Assembly (NCBI GenBank): GCA_027625915.1
Contig: JANTQA010000023.1
Coordinates: forward strand, 19,158,001-19,222,000
Source of the DNA: Anaeramoeba flamelloides
Lineage: Eukaryota; Metamonada; Anaeramoebidae
Length of the DNA: 64,000 nucleotides
Direction: 5' to 3'
Made by a program: the position numbers and the translations under genes. The notes below the pieces were generated by a model. It did not search any database and was not told the DNA's origin. It was given only the letters and a program-made list of their open reading frames with translations. Positions 14,001-23,698 of this stretch are shown here, in pieces; position 1 is the stretch's first letter; each line of letters opens with the position of its first letter.

Positions 14001-17000
14001 ATAACTTCGATATCTTTGTGTTTTAAATAAATAATTTTGATATTGGATTATAGCGAAATGTTTTTGTGAGTGTGGAGAAGTACCGTGGAGTGCCAGACTT
14101 TCCAGGATTCAAAAGATATGTGAAAATCTAACGATTTTACAAATAAACAGAAAACTCAAGAAAAATTAACGATGGTTTTCCAGAATTCTAAAGAATAGAG
14201 TAAAATATTTGGTGTTAATTTATTATTTTAAAATTTTGAAAACCTAATGAAAAGTGCTGTAGAGTGTAGTAGAGTGCCGATGAGTGCCTAGGTTTTCTTT
14301 ACATTTTCTGTTTTGTTTTGAAAATCTATTGATTTTCGTTAGGTTTTTTTTTACTTTTTGAAATAAACAGAAAATTTTAATAAATTTTCTTTTTATTTAG
14401 AAAACCTCAAAAAAACCTAGAACACTTCACAAATAAACATAAAACTCAAGAAAACCTAACGACGGGTTTTTTAATTTTAGAAATAAACCTAAAATTTTTG
14501 AAATTTTCGGTTTATTTCTTAAACCAAAAAAAAAAAACTAACAGCGCTTTGATAGAATCCAAAAGAAGGAAGAAAAATAAAAGATTTTACTCGATTCTTT
14601 TAATTGTAGAAAAATCTAACGACATTTCTAGCTCTTGAAATTCAATAATTCATTATTTGTGTACTTATATATTTCAATTTTGAGTTCAATTAAATCCTTT
14701 AAATTCCAGTTGATTTTATTGTTTGTTCTTTGATTAAATTTTATAAATTTTTCCAAATAAGGGAGATAAATTTTTAATTTTTTTTTTTTGAATTTGAATT
14801 TCTTTTTATTTACTGAAATTATCATATTTTCAATTTTAAATTCTGTTTTATAAATATGAACTGGTGTGTTTATATTTATTTTGCATAATTCAGGTAATAC
14901 ATGAATTTAATCCATTAATTTAAAGAATTTATTGTTTTTATTTCATAATTATAAAATTCTAAGCCATCTGTTAATTTTTTATTATTATAAAAAATTAAAA
15001 TAATCTAATTTTCAAACTATTATTCAGAGAATTGTTATTGAATAATTGTTTACAGGCTGTTATATTTTTCTTTAGCTTTTTTTAAATTATAAACTATATG
15101 TTAAATTTTATCTTAATAAATACAGTCAAATATTTATTTTTTTTTTTAAATCTTTTGATATGACTGTTTTACCTTTATTAGGTTTTCATCCAAATTGAAT
15201 AATAATTTCATATATAGAATTTAATCTTTGATTTAAATAATTTTTATTTTCTTTTATGATTAAGATTAAATCATCTGCAAACATTTGACAATGGTTTGTT
15301 AATGGTATGATTTTTAATAAAAGAAAATGAGAAATTGAGTAAATAAGATAGGAAACAATGAATCTACTTGGAATATACCAAGATCCACACCTTGATAATA
15401 TTTTAATAAAAATTTTTTAATAATTTTAACCAAAAAAATTTTTTTAATTGTTTTTCGAATTATTTTAAAATTAATTGAATCAAAACATTTTGCTATATCA
15501 ATCATTTAATATATGTTCCATCATTTTTCTTTTCATTATTTGATTTTATCTTATTACAAGTATTTAAAATAATATAAAATTATGACAGAAACTTTTAATC
15601 TCTTTTTTAAAGTAATCTCTTACAATTAAAAAAACTTGAATTCTTATTAAGAATCAATAAATGGTGGTTAATGATTTTGTATATTTAAATAATTTTATTC
15701 AAAATTTGAGTTTATAAAGATATTTTAAAATAAAAATTGCTCTTTTTTTTGGAAATATCTGAGTTGTCTTCTATTTGAAAATAATTTGTAATTTTTGATG
15801 AGAGATGAATGTTTGGGCGAGTTTTTTTTTTTTTTATGTACTAATTAGCAAAGTAGTTTTTTTTTTAAGGGATTAGCATCACCATAGATTTCTCTATAAT
15901 CAAAGTATGTTGTAATTGGGTGTAAATAGTATTGGTGCACCATGGCTCAAATAGCTCTAAAAAATCTATTATAAATCTTATTGCACAATAAATTATTACA
16001 TTATTTACTAATGATCACAATTAAAAAATTTCATTTTGAAAAATTTTTTTTTTAATTCCTTTTCTAAATCTAAAAATAAAAACCCAAAATACAGTATTCC
16101 AGTATTTAATAATTTATATTTAGAACTTCCAAAAGTAACTATTTTTATAATTTTTGAATTTCAAAGATTAACTCAATAATCATCAACATACAAGTACAAA
16201 GACTGATTAGTTTTGTTTACTTTTGATAAGTCTAATTATAGCATCAAAATATTTCCATGATTTGAGAAATAATTTGACAAAAAACTTTATTCGTTAATTA
16301 TTTAATTTTTATTTTAAAAAAAAACGAATTTTTTAGTAACTAATCTACATTTCGCCATAAATTTAAGAAAGATATTTTATGACTTTGTAGTCTGAATATT
16401 GATAATTCAATCATAAAATTTATGGCGAAATGCAGATTTTATTCTGAATTTGCTGGGTTTTTTACTAATAGATAGATCATTTTTAATTGATGAGATCAAC
16501 AAATATTACTACTTTGCAATCGATTTTTTCGAGACATTTGAACCATGTAACACTAATGTGGTTAAGGTCCAAGAACAACATACTTTGATCCTAGGCTTCT
16601 CCTTGGTAGACGCTAATCCCTTAAGTTAAACAATGTTGTTCTCTCATTTTCAATTTTTAGTGTTTCCAAATTGAGTAATAATACTTCTTATCTTTTAAAT
16701 ATTTCAAAACCAAAGAAAAATTTAAAGGGATTGTGTTGTTTACCTATTTGTGATTATGAGTTTTGGGGATTATTTTTATTGCTTTCTCTTTAAAAATTCG
16801 TTTATTTTGAATTTTTTTATTTGTAAAAATTACTTTTGCTTTTTAAAAAAGTTTGTAATTTGACAAATAAATTTAAACAGTTAAATTGTGGTTAAATAAA
16901 ATACTCAAAATGATTTCGGCTTTGATAAAATTAACTTGGTATATAAAAATGAAATCTTTGAGATATCTAAGAATAAAATTTATTTGATGTTTTTTGAGAT

Positions 17001-20000
17001 TGCTAACCTTGATTATAGTTGAAATATTTTACTTTTTGGACAAATAAACTCCAATTCAAAATTTTTAACACACCAAAATTAAATTTGAAAAAAAAAATCT
17101 TATTGAATCAATTCAAGAAGATTTACTAAATTAGAACCATTGACTAATTGAAATGTCAACAATTATTCATAAATTACAATACTAACAAAACAAAAAATAA
17201 TTTTATAATTATCAATACTAATAAATTATCGGTTTGTTAAAAATTTTTGAGTTGGCAAAACAAAAAAATGCATTTAATAAATGTGTTTGGAATCTATTAC
17301 AATTATTGATCGATCAAATGGTCAGATACCATCAACTAATTTTGTTTGAGTTCCTATATTTTGAACAACAACTCAACTTTAACCTAATACCAACTGTTTG
17401 AAAAAAATTTTTATCGAACGAAACAGCACTACAAGGAAAATTTAAACACCAAAAATTAAAGTTAGCCAAAACTATACATTGGATTTAAGTTATACTTCTT
17501 TTATAAATTATTTTTTCAAAGTTATCATAATTTTATGTAATAAAAAATGGATAGCTATTAAACCCTTGAAAATCTGAATACCCCCCTTTTCAAAAATACC
17601 GACTTTTGAAAAAAACACCTATTTTCAGGGTATTTTTATATTGGAAAAAGTTGAAATGAATTAATTTTTGATTGAACATTAAGATTGAAAAACAAATAAA
17701 TGTTAAAGTAATTTACAGAAAAAAACCGGGAACGTATATAAAAACTCAAACATGGAAAAAAATAAAATGATAAAAAATATTCCAAAAACAGATAAAAAAT
17801 CAGTTTTTCAATTTAATTTAGCGATATCTTTTGATTGGAATATTTTGGGCTATTTTCAAATTGAAAAATATGTTTCCTTTTAGACCATTAAAAAAATACT
17901 TGAAAATTATTTCTCTGCTAAGTCAATTAAAAAATTCAAAAATTTTACAATTAAAAATGAAAAAAATATTACTGAAAAATTTCATTTTTTTTTTCAATTC
18001 CTATTAATATCTATTAAAGTTGTAAACCTCATTGAAAATTGTTATGTATAATAATGTTTATTATAAGAGTATATTTCAAAAATACAAAATTTAGAGATTT
18101 TTTTTTGAAAAAATTTTCCTTGTAGTGTAGTGTAGTGAGGTTACCTAATTCAAAAAATATGAAATGCAAACAAAAATTAAAAGATGAAAAAATGATTTTT
18201 ATATTTTTCAAAAATCAAAATTATTTTCAATTTGAATAGAATTGTATTATTGTGATTATATCAACTGTTTTAACGATGTAGAAAATCTTGAATTTTAGTT
18301 TATTTAAACAATCTGATAGATATAACATTTTTCTTATTATAATTTTAATAATATTTTATCTAATAAAATCAAATATCAAAATTTTAACCAAATTTATCCA
18401 AACACATGTAATTCATTGATACAACATGACTCCTCTTCTACAGAAAATAGTTTAGTAAACCAATATAATTCTAAATAAAAGTTTTATATTTGATAAAAGA
18501 ATTACTCAACCACTTTGAGCAAAAAAAATAACAAACAATATTTTAAATCCATCTGAATTACAGGACTTGAAATACATAAACTGATTCATGGGAGAATTTA
18601 TCATATTTACATTTACTTAATTCAACTAAAATCTCTAATTTTAGTAGAAGTCATTAAGATACACACAACTTTATTAGTATGGATCTTTTTAAAGAAAAAA
18701 AAAAACAAAAATTGTCTTTATAATAAGAGTTTTAATGGTGATTAAAGGATCTTTTTTTCTTACTTCTGAAAATACAATTTTGAATAAAAAATGCTTGTTT
18801 AAACCAAAAAGAAAAATTAATACCAATACATTTTTTTTTTGGGGAAGACTCCAAATATTTGATTTTAATTCAGAACTAAAAGTCTTTGGGTCTTTTTAGA
18901 AAAAATGATGTATTGAAAAAAAAAGTAAATTGATTTTTAAACCCGTCAGTAATTTTTTTTACTTTCAAAATATTGAACAAAAAGAATTCATAAAGTTTAA
19001 AACGAATTCCAATAAAAAAAATTGGAATTTTTGTTATTTTTAAAAATTATCAAAATTTTAACCTTGATGAAAATTAGTAAAAATTTAATGATCAAAATTA
19101 TTTTTTATTATATTTTTTTATGGCAAACCAATTATAGATAATTAACTGGTTATTATTATTTCTGAAAACTATTTTATTGAAACTAACATATAATATTAAA
19201 TTTTTGAGAAAAAATATAAAAATTTTGTTTCCACATTACTGCTAAAAATTTAACAAACAATACAAAATGATTCTTATGCTATCATATCTCTATATTTTAT
19301 ATTTGCTGTAATTCTCAAAAAAAAAATTTAATTTTTAACTAAAAATGTAAAAAAAAAAAAAACATCAAAACAATCTTATTTATATTTGAAAAATATTGAT
19401 ATTAATTATCTATTTTTTGTCTATTATTTTATTCATGACATTAAATAGAACTGGGGATTCATATCAAAAAGGTATTGGATGTGAAATCGATTATAAAAAA
19501 GCAGTCGAATATTTTAAAAGGTCAATCAAATTAAAACGTTTTGAAGTTTATGAAAATCTAGGAAACATATATTTAGAAGGGGGCTATGGTGTTGAACAAA
19601 ATTTTAAACTTGCGTTTGAAAATTTTTTATTAGCTTCACAACACGAAAGTGCCACGGCAATGTATGAGTTAGGTAATTATAATAAACAATATTTAAATTA
19701 ATTTTTATTCTTCTTTTCCTTTTTCTATTCATTTTCCTTATCCCTATCCTTTTTCTTTTGTTTTCTTTTCCTTTTCCTTTTCTTTTTCTTTTTCCTTTTC
19801 TTTGTCTTTAAATAATTTTTAATATTTTTGTTTATTAATATTAACTTCAATACCACCAAAATATTTTAGGAAAAATGTATATTTATGGAAGAGGAACTGA
19901 AAGAAATTTTGAAGAAGCAAGGAAATATTTTGAACAAGCAATTCAAATGAATTCAAACATCGAAATTGATCAAGTTCTATTAGATATTTTAGATAAAGGA

Positions 20001-20360
20001 ATTGAAGTATTTGAAAAAAATTTAAATCATGAAAAAGAAAAAGAAAAAGAGATTGAAATAGAAATTGAAAAAGAAAATGCAAATGTTGAAGAAGAAGATA
20101 GTGATAGTGATAGTGATGAAGATGAAGATGAAGACGAAGATGGAATAAATGAAGAAAATAAAGTAGAAACAAATCAAGTAAAAGAAAAGAAAAAGGAAAA
20201 AATTGAAAAGGATAAGGAAAATGAAAAGAAAAAGGAAAAAATTGAAAAGAAAAAGTCTTCAAATTTCCTACTTATTGGATCAACGGTAGCTGCTACAACA
20301 TTAATTGGCCTCGGGATTTATTATCTTAGGAAAAGAACTCAAAAAAAAGAACAGAAATAA
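11012..20360 (+). CDS. CS-domain / Sel1-repeat protein with C-terminal membrane anchor
   Basis: Three exons join in phase: 11012-11544, 19449-19672 and 19870-20360, giving 415 aa. Residues about 15-95 look like a CS (p23/NudC-type Hsp90 co-chaperone) domain, with VEDSFWVKEKNGIISI and EEWPCAV at the expected spacing. Five Sel1-type TPR-like repeats follow (about 105-290); each splice falls inside a repeat and restores it (AAFL|TGDSYQKG, YELG|KMYIYGRG). A long acidic then KEKE-type stretch leads to one hydrophobic segment at about 385-405 (SNFLLIGSTVAATTLIGLGI) and a ten-residue basic tail, as in tail-anchored proteins facing the cytosol. Inferred role: a membrane-tethered chaperone or degradation adaptor; Hrd3/SEL1L also combines Sel1 repeats with a membrane anchor, but has no CS domain. 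The first ATG is in good context (AAAACAAAATGACC). Intron 1 is 7904 bp and full of transposons. Confidence 0.88.
13041..13400. mobile_element. Family B element fragment, copy B3
   Basis: Begins TAAACTTTGTTTTTGTCAAAAGG and shares CAAATATCAATTATTT, ATTGACCTTTGAAGAAC and AATAGTTGGTAT with the element at 37471. The right end is not clear. Lies in intron 1 of the CS-Sel1 gene. Confidence 0.55.
13640..14045. repeat. Foldback-family fragment (inner arm plus loop)
   Basis: Contains the inner-arm palindrome AGTGTAAATTACAC and TTTAAGCGTGAAATCAT, then loop sequence shared with 51800-52050: ATAGGAAGGG, TTTTCTATTATTTCCTTCT, CTGAATTTTAGGATTG. The arm is inverted relative to the loop compared with the 51.5 kb copy, so it is rearranged. 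Confidence 0.6.
14050..14640. repeat. Family D repeat, possibly the LINE 3' tail
   Basis: A repetitive stretch with recurring GAGTGCCG/GAGTGCCTAGGTTTTC, AATAAACAGAAAA and AAACCTAACGA units. Related pieces lie at 22425-22610, 22975-23175 and 52680-52760. Two of the four abut a reverse-transcriptase relic on its 3' side, so this may be a LINE 3' untranslated region. That link is inference. Confidence 0.5.
14628..15540 (-). mobile_element. Decayed LINE (non-LTR) reverse-transcriptase fragment
   Basis: Read on the minus strand, 15505-15314 encodes MIDIAKCFDSINF, then QGVDLGIFQVDSLFPILFT. These correspond to the D-x-x-x-x-F-D block and the QG...SP-LF block of reverse transcriptases. A different frame, at about 15280, gives MFADDLILIIKEN, the FADD catalytic box. 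Frames change and stops occur, so the copy is dead. A further 65-codon open piece reaches 14628. It lies antisense inside intron 1 of the CS-Sel1 gene and is followed on its 3' side by family D sequence. Both Asp residues of FADD survive. Confidence 0.75.
15869..16620. mobile_element. Family E element E1, TTAA-flanked
   Basis: A 752 bp element flanked by TTAA on both sides, with termini GGGATTAGC...GCTAATCCC. The first 45 bases, through ATCAAAGTATGTTG, recur inverted at the right end. An internal inverted pair (CATTTCGCCATAAATTT at 16351 and AAATTTATGGCGAAATG at 16416) forms a hairpin. No coding capacity. TTAA target sites are typical of the piggyBac superfamily. Relatives: 58183-58959 and 53900-54656. 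Confidence 0.8.
17046..18301. mobile_element. Family C element C1 with a nested insertion
   Basis: Left end AAACTCCAATTCAAAATTTT, right end the inverse (TTGAATTTTAGTTT). The core carries TTGATCGATCAAATGG, a mark of the family also seen at 27.58 and 49.12 kb. It is about 1.25 kb rather than 540 bp because a CACTA-ended element was inserted at 17427-18137. Lies in the CS-Sel1 intron. Confidence 0.75.
17427..18137. mobile_element. CACTA (En/Spm)-like non-autonomous element
   Basis: Left terminus CACTACAAGGAAAATTT; right terminus AAATTTTCCTTGTAGTG, followed by two further TAGTG units ending at 18137. The flanking sequence, AACAG on the left and AGGTTAC on the right, rejoins to match the uninterrupted family C copy at 49.2 kb (GGGTTAC), which defines the insertion and suggests a 2-base AG duplication. 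The termini are strikingly like those of En/Spm elements. No transposase frame is present. Confidence 0.72.
18715..19010. repeat. Family O direct repeat, copy 1
   Basis: Same-orientation similarity to 20935-21245: GAAAATACA...AACCAAAA, GGGAAGACTCCAAATATTTGAT against GGGAATACCAAGGAGATTTGAT, GAACTAAAAGTCTTTGG, and AATATTGAACAAAAAGAAT. The two copies flank exons 2 and 3 of the CS-Sel1 gene. No terminal inverted repeats recognised. Confidence 0.6.
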
Positions 20361-20934
20361 ATTAAAGGTATTAAATAAATTTAACTGAAATAATTTTAAA
20401 AAAATTCAAAAATCAAATTTCGTATTATCCTAATAATAAAATCCCACAACAATTTTTAGTTTTACCCAAAAACTTTCATAATTTACTTTCATTCTTTTTT
20501 TTAAGTTATCTTTTTAAAATGCGAATTTGAATTCATTTGTAGTATATCTATATATACTTAGTGACTATTAAATATATATATAGTTAGACTACAAATGTAT
20601 TTTCAGAAAAATTGGAATTAAAATTAATTTCTTCTTTATAATAAATACATTCTTTAAGATTGCTTTTTTTTAAAGTGTAGTTAGAAAATTTTCCGATTTT
20701 CTTATAAGTCTTTTTATTTTAAAATATTTTTCAAAATTTAATTAAAAGTATAATTTTTATTCATTTATTGCTTAAAAAATTTGTTTGATCCTGTAATTTT
20801 AAAATAAATAACCATAAAATAATACTACTTAAATATAGGAAGTGATTGATGGCTTTTTTGTGGTTAAAAAGTTGAAAAAAAAAAAATGATAAACTTTGAA
20901 ATAATCATAGAATTGAAAATTTTCTGTTTGAAAT

Positions 20935-21245
20935 TGAAGATAAATTAATTTTCTAACAAGAGTGTTAATAGTGCAAAAAATATCCTCTTTTTCACTTTGA
21001 AAATACATTTTTTAACCAAAAATAGCTATTTATTGTTTCAAATAAAAAAATTAATTACAATTTTGTTTTGGGAATACCAAGGAGATTTGATTAAACTTCC
21101 GAACTAAAACTCTTTGGATCTTTTGAAAAAAAAATGATTTAATCAAAAAAAAATAAAACTAAAATAATTTTATTATATTAATCTTATATAAATATATTTT
21201 TTTTTCAAATATTGAACAAAAAGAATCCAAAGACTTTAAAAATGA
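20935..21245. repeat. Family O direct repeat, copy 2
   Basis: Partner of 18715-19010, same orientation, about 2.2 kb apart. It differs by an AT-rich insertion (about 21140-21200) before the shared AATATTGAACAAAAAGAATCC. Confidence 0.6.
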
Positions 21246-21727
21246 ATTTTTGAGATGAAAAAAGAAAAGTATTATTTTAAAATTAAATAGATTGTCTAAA
21301 TTAAAAAAATATTTTGCAAGATTCTTCGAGATAAACTTATTTATAAAGGAATCTGAGAATCATAACAAATTGATTATTTTGGAGTTTAGTTTCCGATTCT
21401 CAATTTGGATTTTTAATTAATAGGAATACAAGAATTAATGTGTAAATTTACTAGCTGAACTCAAGTAGTTTAAAATGATTATAAAAATTAAGAATTCTTT
21501 GTTGTGAAAATTGATATTTAAAATTTTTCTTTGATACAATTAGTCAGATCTTGGTTCAGTATACTCTCAATAAATATATTTTATAGGAAAAAATCAAAAT
21601 TTAGTTACAATAAATATTAAACCAAAGTAGAATTCGGAGTTTTCCAAAGAGATATTTTTTCACCTTTAATTATTTAGTTTTATCAGTCATTTTTTAATGA
21701 AAAAATTAAACAAATGTAAAAACATGT

Positions 21728-22610
21728 ATAGATGTTTACAGATGACTTAATTTTGATAATGGAGGGTTCAATATCAGAAATTGACAAAAATTTAAAATTA
21801 TTTATAAAATTATCCAAGAATTTGGAATGAACCCAAATATTGATAAAACACTAAAATCAAAAAATTTATCATAAAATAAAGTATTTAGAAATTTCGTTAG
21901 ATAAAGAAAACTACATACAAAAAAACTTTAAAAAAATAAAACTTATTTTTAACTAAAAAAAAACTAGATAAGGTAGTAAAATTACAAATGTTGAAATCAA
22001 CATTCATTCACCAATTATTCCTATGTATTGGGTATTTTTAATTTGGCTTAAAAATATTTCGACTCAATTAACGCTTGGATCATTAAAAAAAGTAACAAAA
22101 TTTCTAAAAATCAATTCACATTCTCCTAGAATAATTTAGAAAACTGAGGCAAAAATAGACCAAGTAAGAATTTCAATCTACAAAAACAAGATACAAAATC
22201 TTTAAGAAATTAGAAACCTTAGGGTTTGAACTTATTTCAAAATGCTTAAAATTTTCCAAAAAAAAAGATCTAAATAATATCACTAGGAAAATCCAAAATT
22301 TAAAATAATTAAATATAAATTTAAATAATTTTAGACAAACCTTAATTATAAATAGATCTGGATGGAAAGGTCAAGAATATTTTTAAATTATTAGATGCAA
22401 TAATATATCAATAAAGAGCCTTATCATCAAGTTCCTAGTTTTTCCAGATTTCAAAAAGAATGAGGAACAATCAAAGATTTTCCTCAATTCTTTTGAATTC
22501 TGGAAAAGATAAATGCTGTTTTTTCTTTAAATTGAGAAATTAAAAAGAAAATTTAATAAATTTTCTTTTTCAAAACAAAAATTTAAAAAACACCTAACAA
22601 CAAAAAAAAT
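21728..22610 (+). mobile_element. Decayed LINE reverse-transcriptase fragment, plus strand
   Basis: At 21736 the frame reads MFTDDLILIMEGSISEID, an F-x-D-D box in the same sequence setting as the FADD box at 15.28 kb. Further on, KYLEISLDKENYIQKNF matches the 'YLG-x-x-(I/L)' block that follows the active site in non-LTR reverse transcriptases, and LDKVVKLQMLKSTFIHQL continues it. Several stops and frame changes separate the pieces. Family D sequence (TTTTCCAGATTTCAAAAAGA) follows at about 22425. Another decayed copy of the same or a related LINE lies antisense at 14.6-15.5 kb. Confidence 0.65.
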
Positions 22611-22974
22611 CTAAAATCGGTAGTCTCAACTTTCAATCTTAAAACGAAGAAACCACAAATTACCGAAATAGATCTTTTTATATTTATGATAAAAATAAAA
22701 TAAAAACAAAATTTTGCAATTTATATAAATAATATTTCAACTTAGAAACAGATGAAGATATCGATCATTTTCTTTGAAACCTCTCATCGTAAGAAAAAAA
22801 TAGGAAAATTTTGGATTAAAGAATTAATTCAAATAAACAAAAATAATAAACAATTGAAGAATAGTATCTTTGATATTATTTGAAACAAAGACTCATTATT
22901 TATTTTATCATTGGTTAATGATAAAGAAAATTATGACTCTTTATTGAAATTTCTAAACAAAAATTTCCAAATTA

Positions 22975-23175
22975 ATAAAGTACCATCGAGTGATGTCAAG
23001 TGCCGTAAAGTTCCTAGGTTTTTTGTAATTTGGGAAATAAGAAAATTAAAGAAATTTTCTTTTAATTTCTCAAATCAAAAAAAGGCTACCGACTCTTATC
23101 CAGAATTTAAAAGAATAGAGTAAAAGCTAAGATTTTGCTCAATTCTTTTGAATTAAAAAAAACCTAACAGCTTTA
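22975..23175. repeat. Family D repeat fragment
   Basis: Shares AGTGCCGTAAAGTTCCTAGG, AAAAGAATAGAGTAAAA and AATTCTTTTGAATT with the family D stretch at 14.05-14.64 kb. Non-coding. Confidence 0.5.
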
Positions 23176-23224
23176 AGAGGAAATTAATTTCCTCCATTCA
23201 AAATAAAAAAAAAAAAACAAAGTG

Positions 23225-23311
23225 ATTATTTCCAAATCAAAACAATAAAGACAGTTATTCTTTCAACTGTTTTAACTTTGCTAAAAATTTTTGAATTTTC
23301 GTTTGGCTTAA
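23225..23311. mobile_element. Family C right-end fragment
   Basis: GATTATTTCCAAATC, TTCTTTCAACTGTTTTAAC and AAATTTTTGAATTTTCGTTT match the right end of family C elements (for example 27.77-27.85 kb). The left end is missing. Confidence 0.5.
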
Positions 23312-23698
23312 CAATAAAACTAATTTGATAATACAATAATAATATTTATTTAAAAGTTTGCTTAAAATTAAAAAAAAAAAATTAAAAAAACAAACCAAAA
23401 TTGAAAAAAAAATTAATAGATTAATTTGATTATTGTTTGTTATGTTAGTGTTAGATTGATAAAAAATGATGAATTTTTGGGAAATATTTTATATGACAAC
23501 TAAATTTGAAAAGAGTTATTAAAATTGCTTATTTTAATTCATAATAATGTCAGAATTAATTTCGAATTGAAATAAGTAATGTAAATATCACAAAGTGAAA
23601 TTTAAGTAAAAAAAAAAAAAAAAAAGGGAAAAAGAAACGTTTTTTAAAGATTTTTTAAAATTATTGAATTTTATCAGATTTAAGAATAAACTTTCTTC

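Larger units (their letters stand above)
20361..23698. other. Gene-free region between CS-Sel1 and SAPS genes
   Basis: The two genes converge here, so this should hold both 3' ends. Contents: a TATA-rich near-palindrome around 20535-20600 (ACAAATGTATTT and its partner GAATTCATTTGTAGT flank the TATATA runs), a family O copy, a LINE relic, two family D pieces and a family C end. No host gene seen. Confidence 0.6.

Noticed and set aside
19819-20262. Minus-strand frame of 147 codons rich in Phe/Leu/His
   Set aside because: Antisense of the acidic/KEKE tail of the CS-Sel1 exon 3, whose frame and splicing are well supported.
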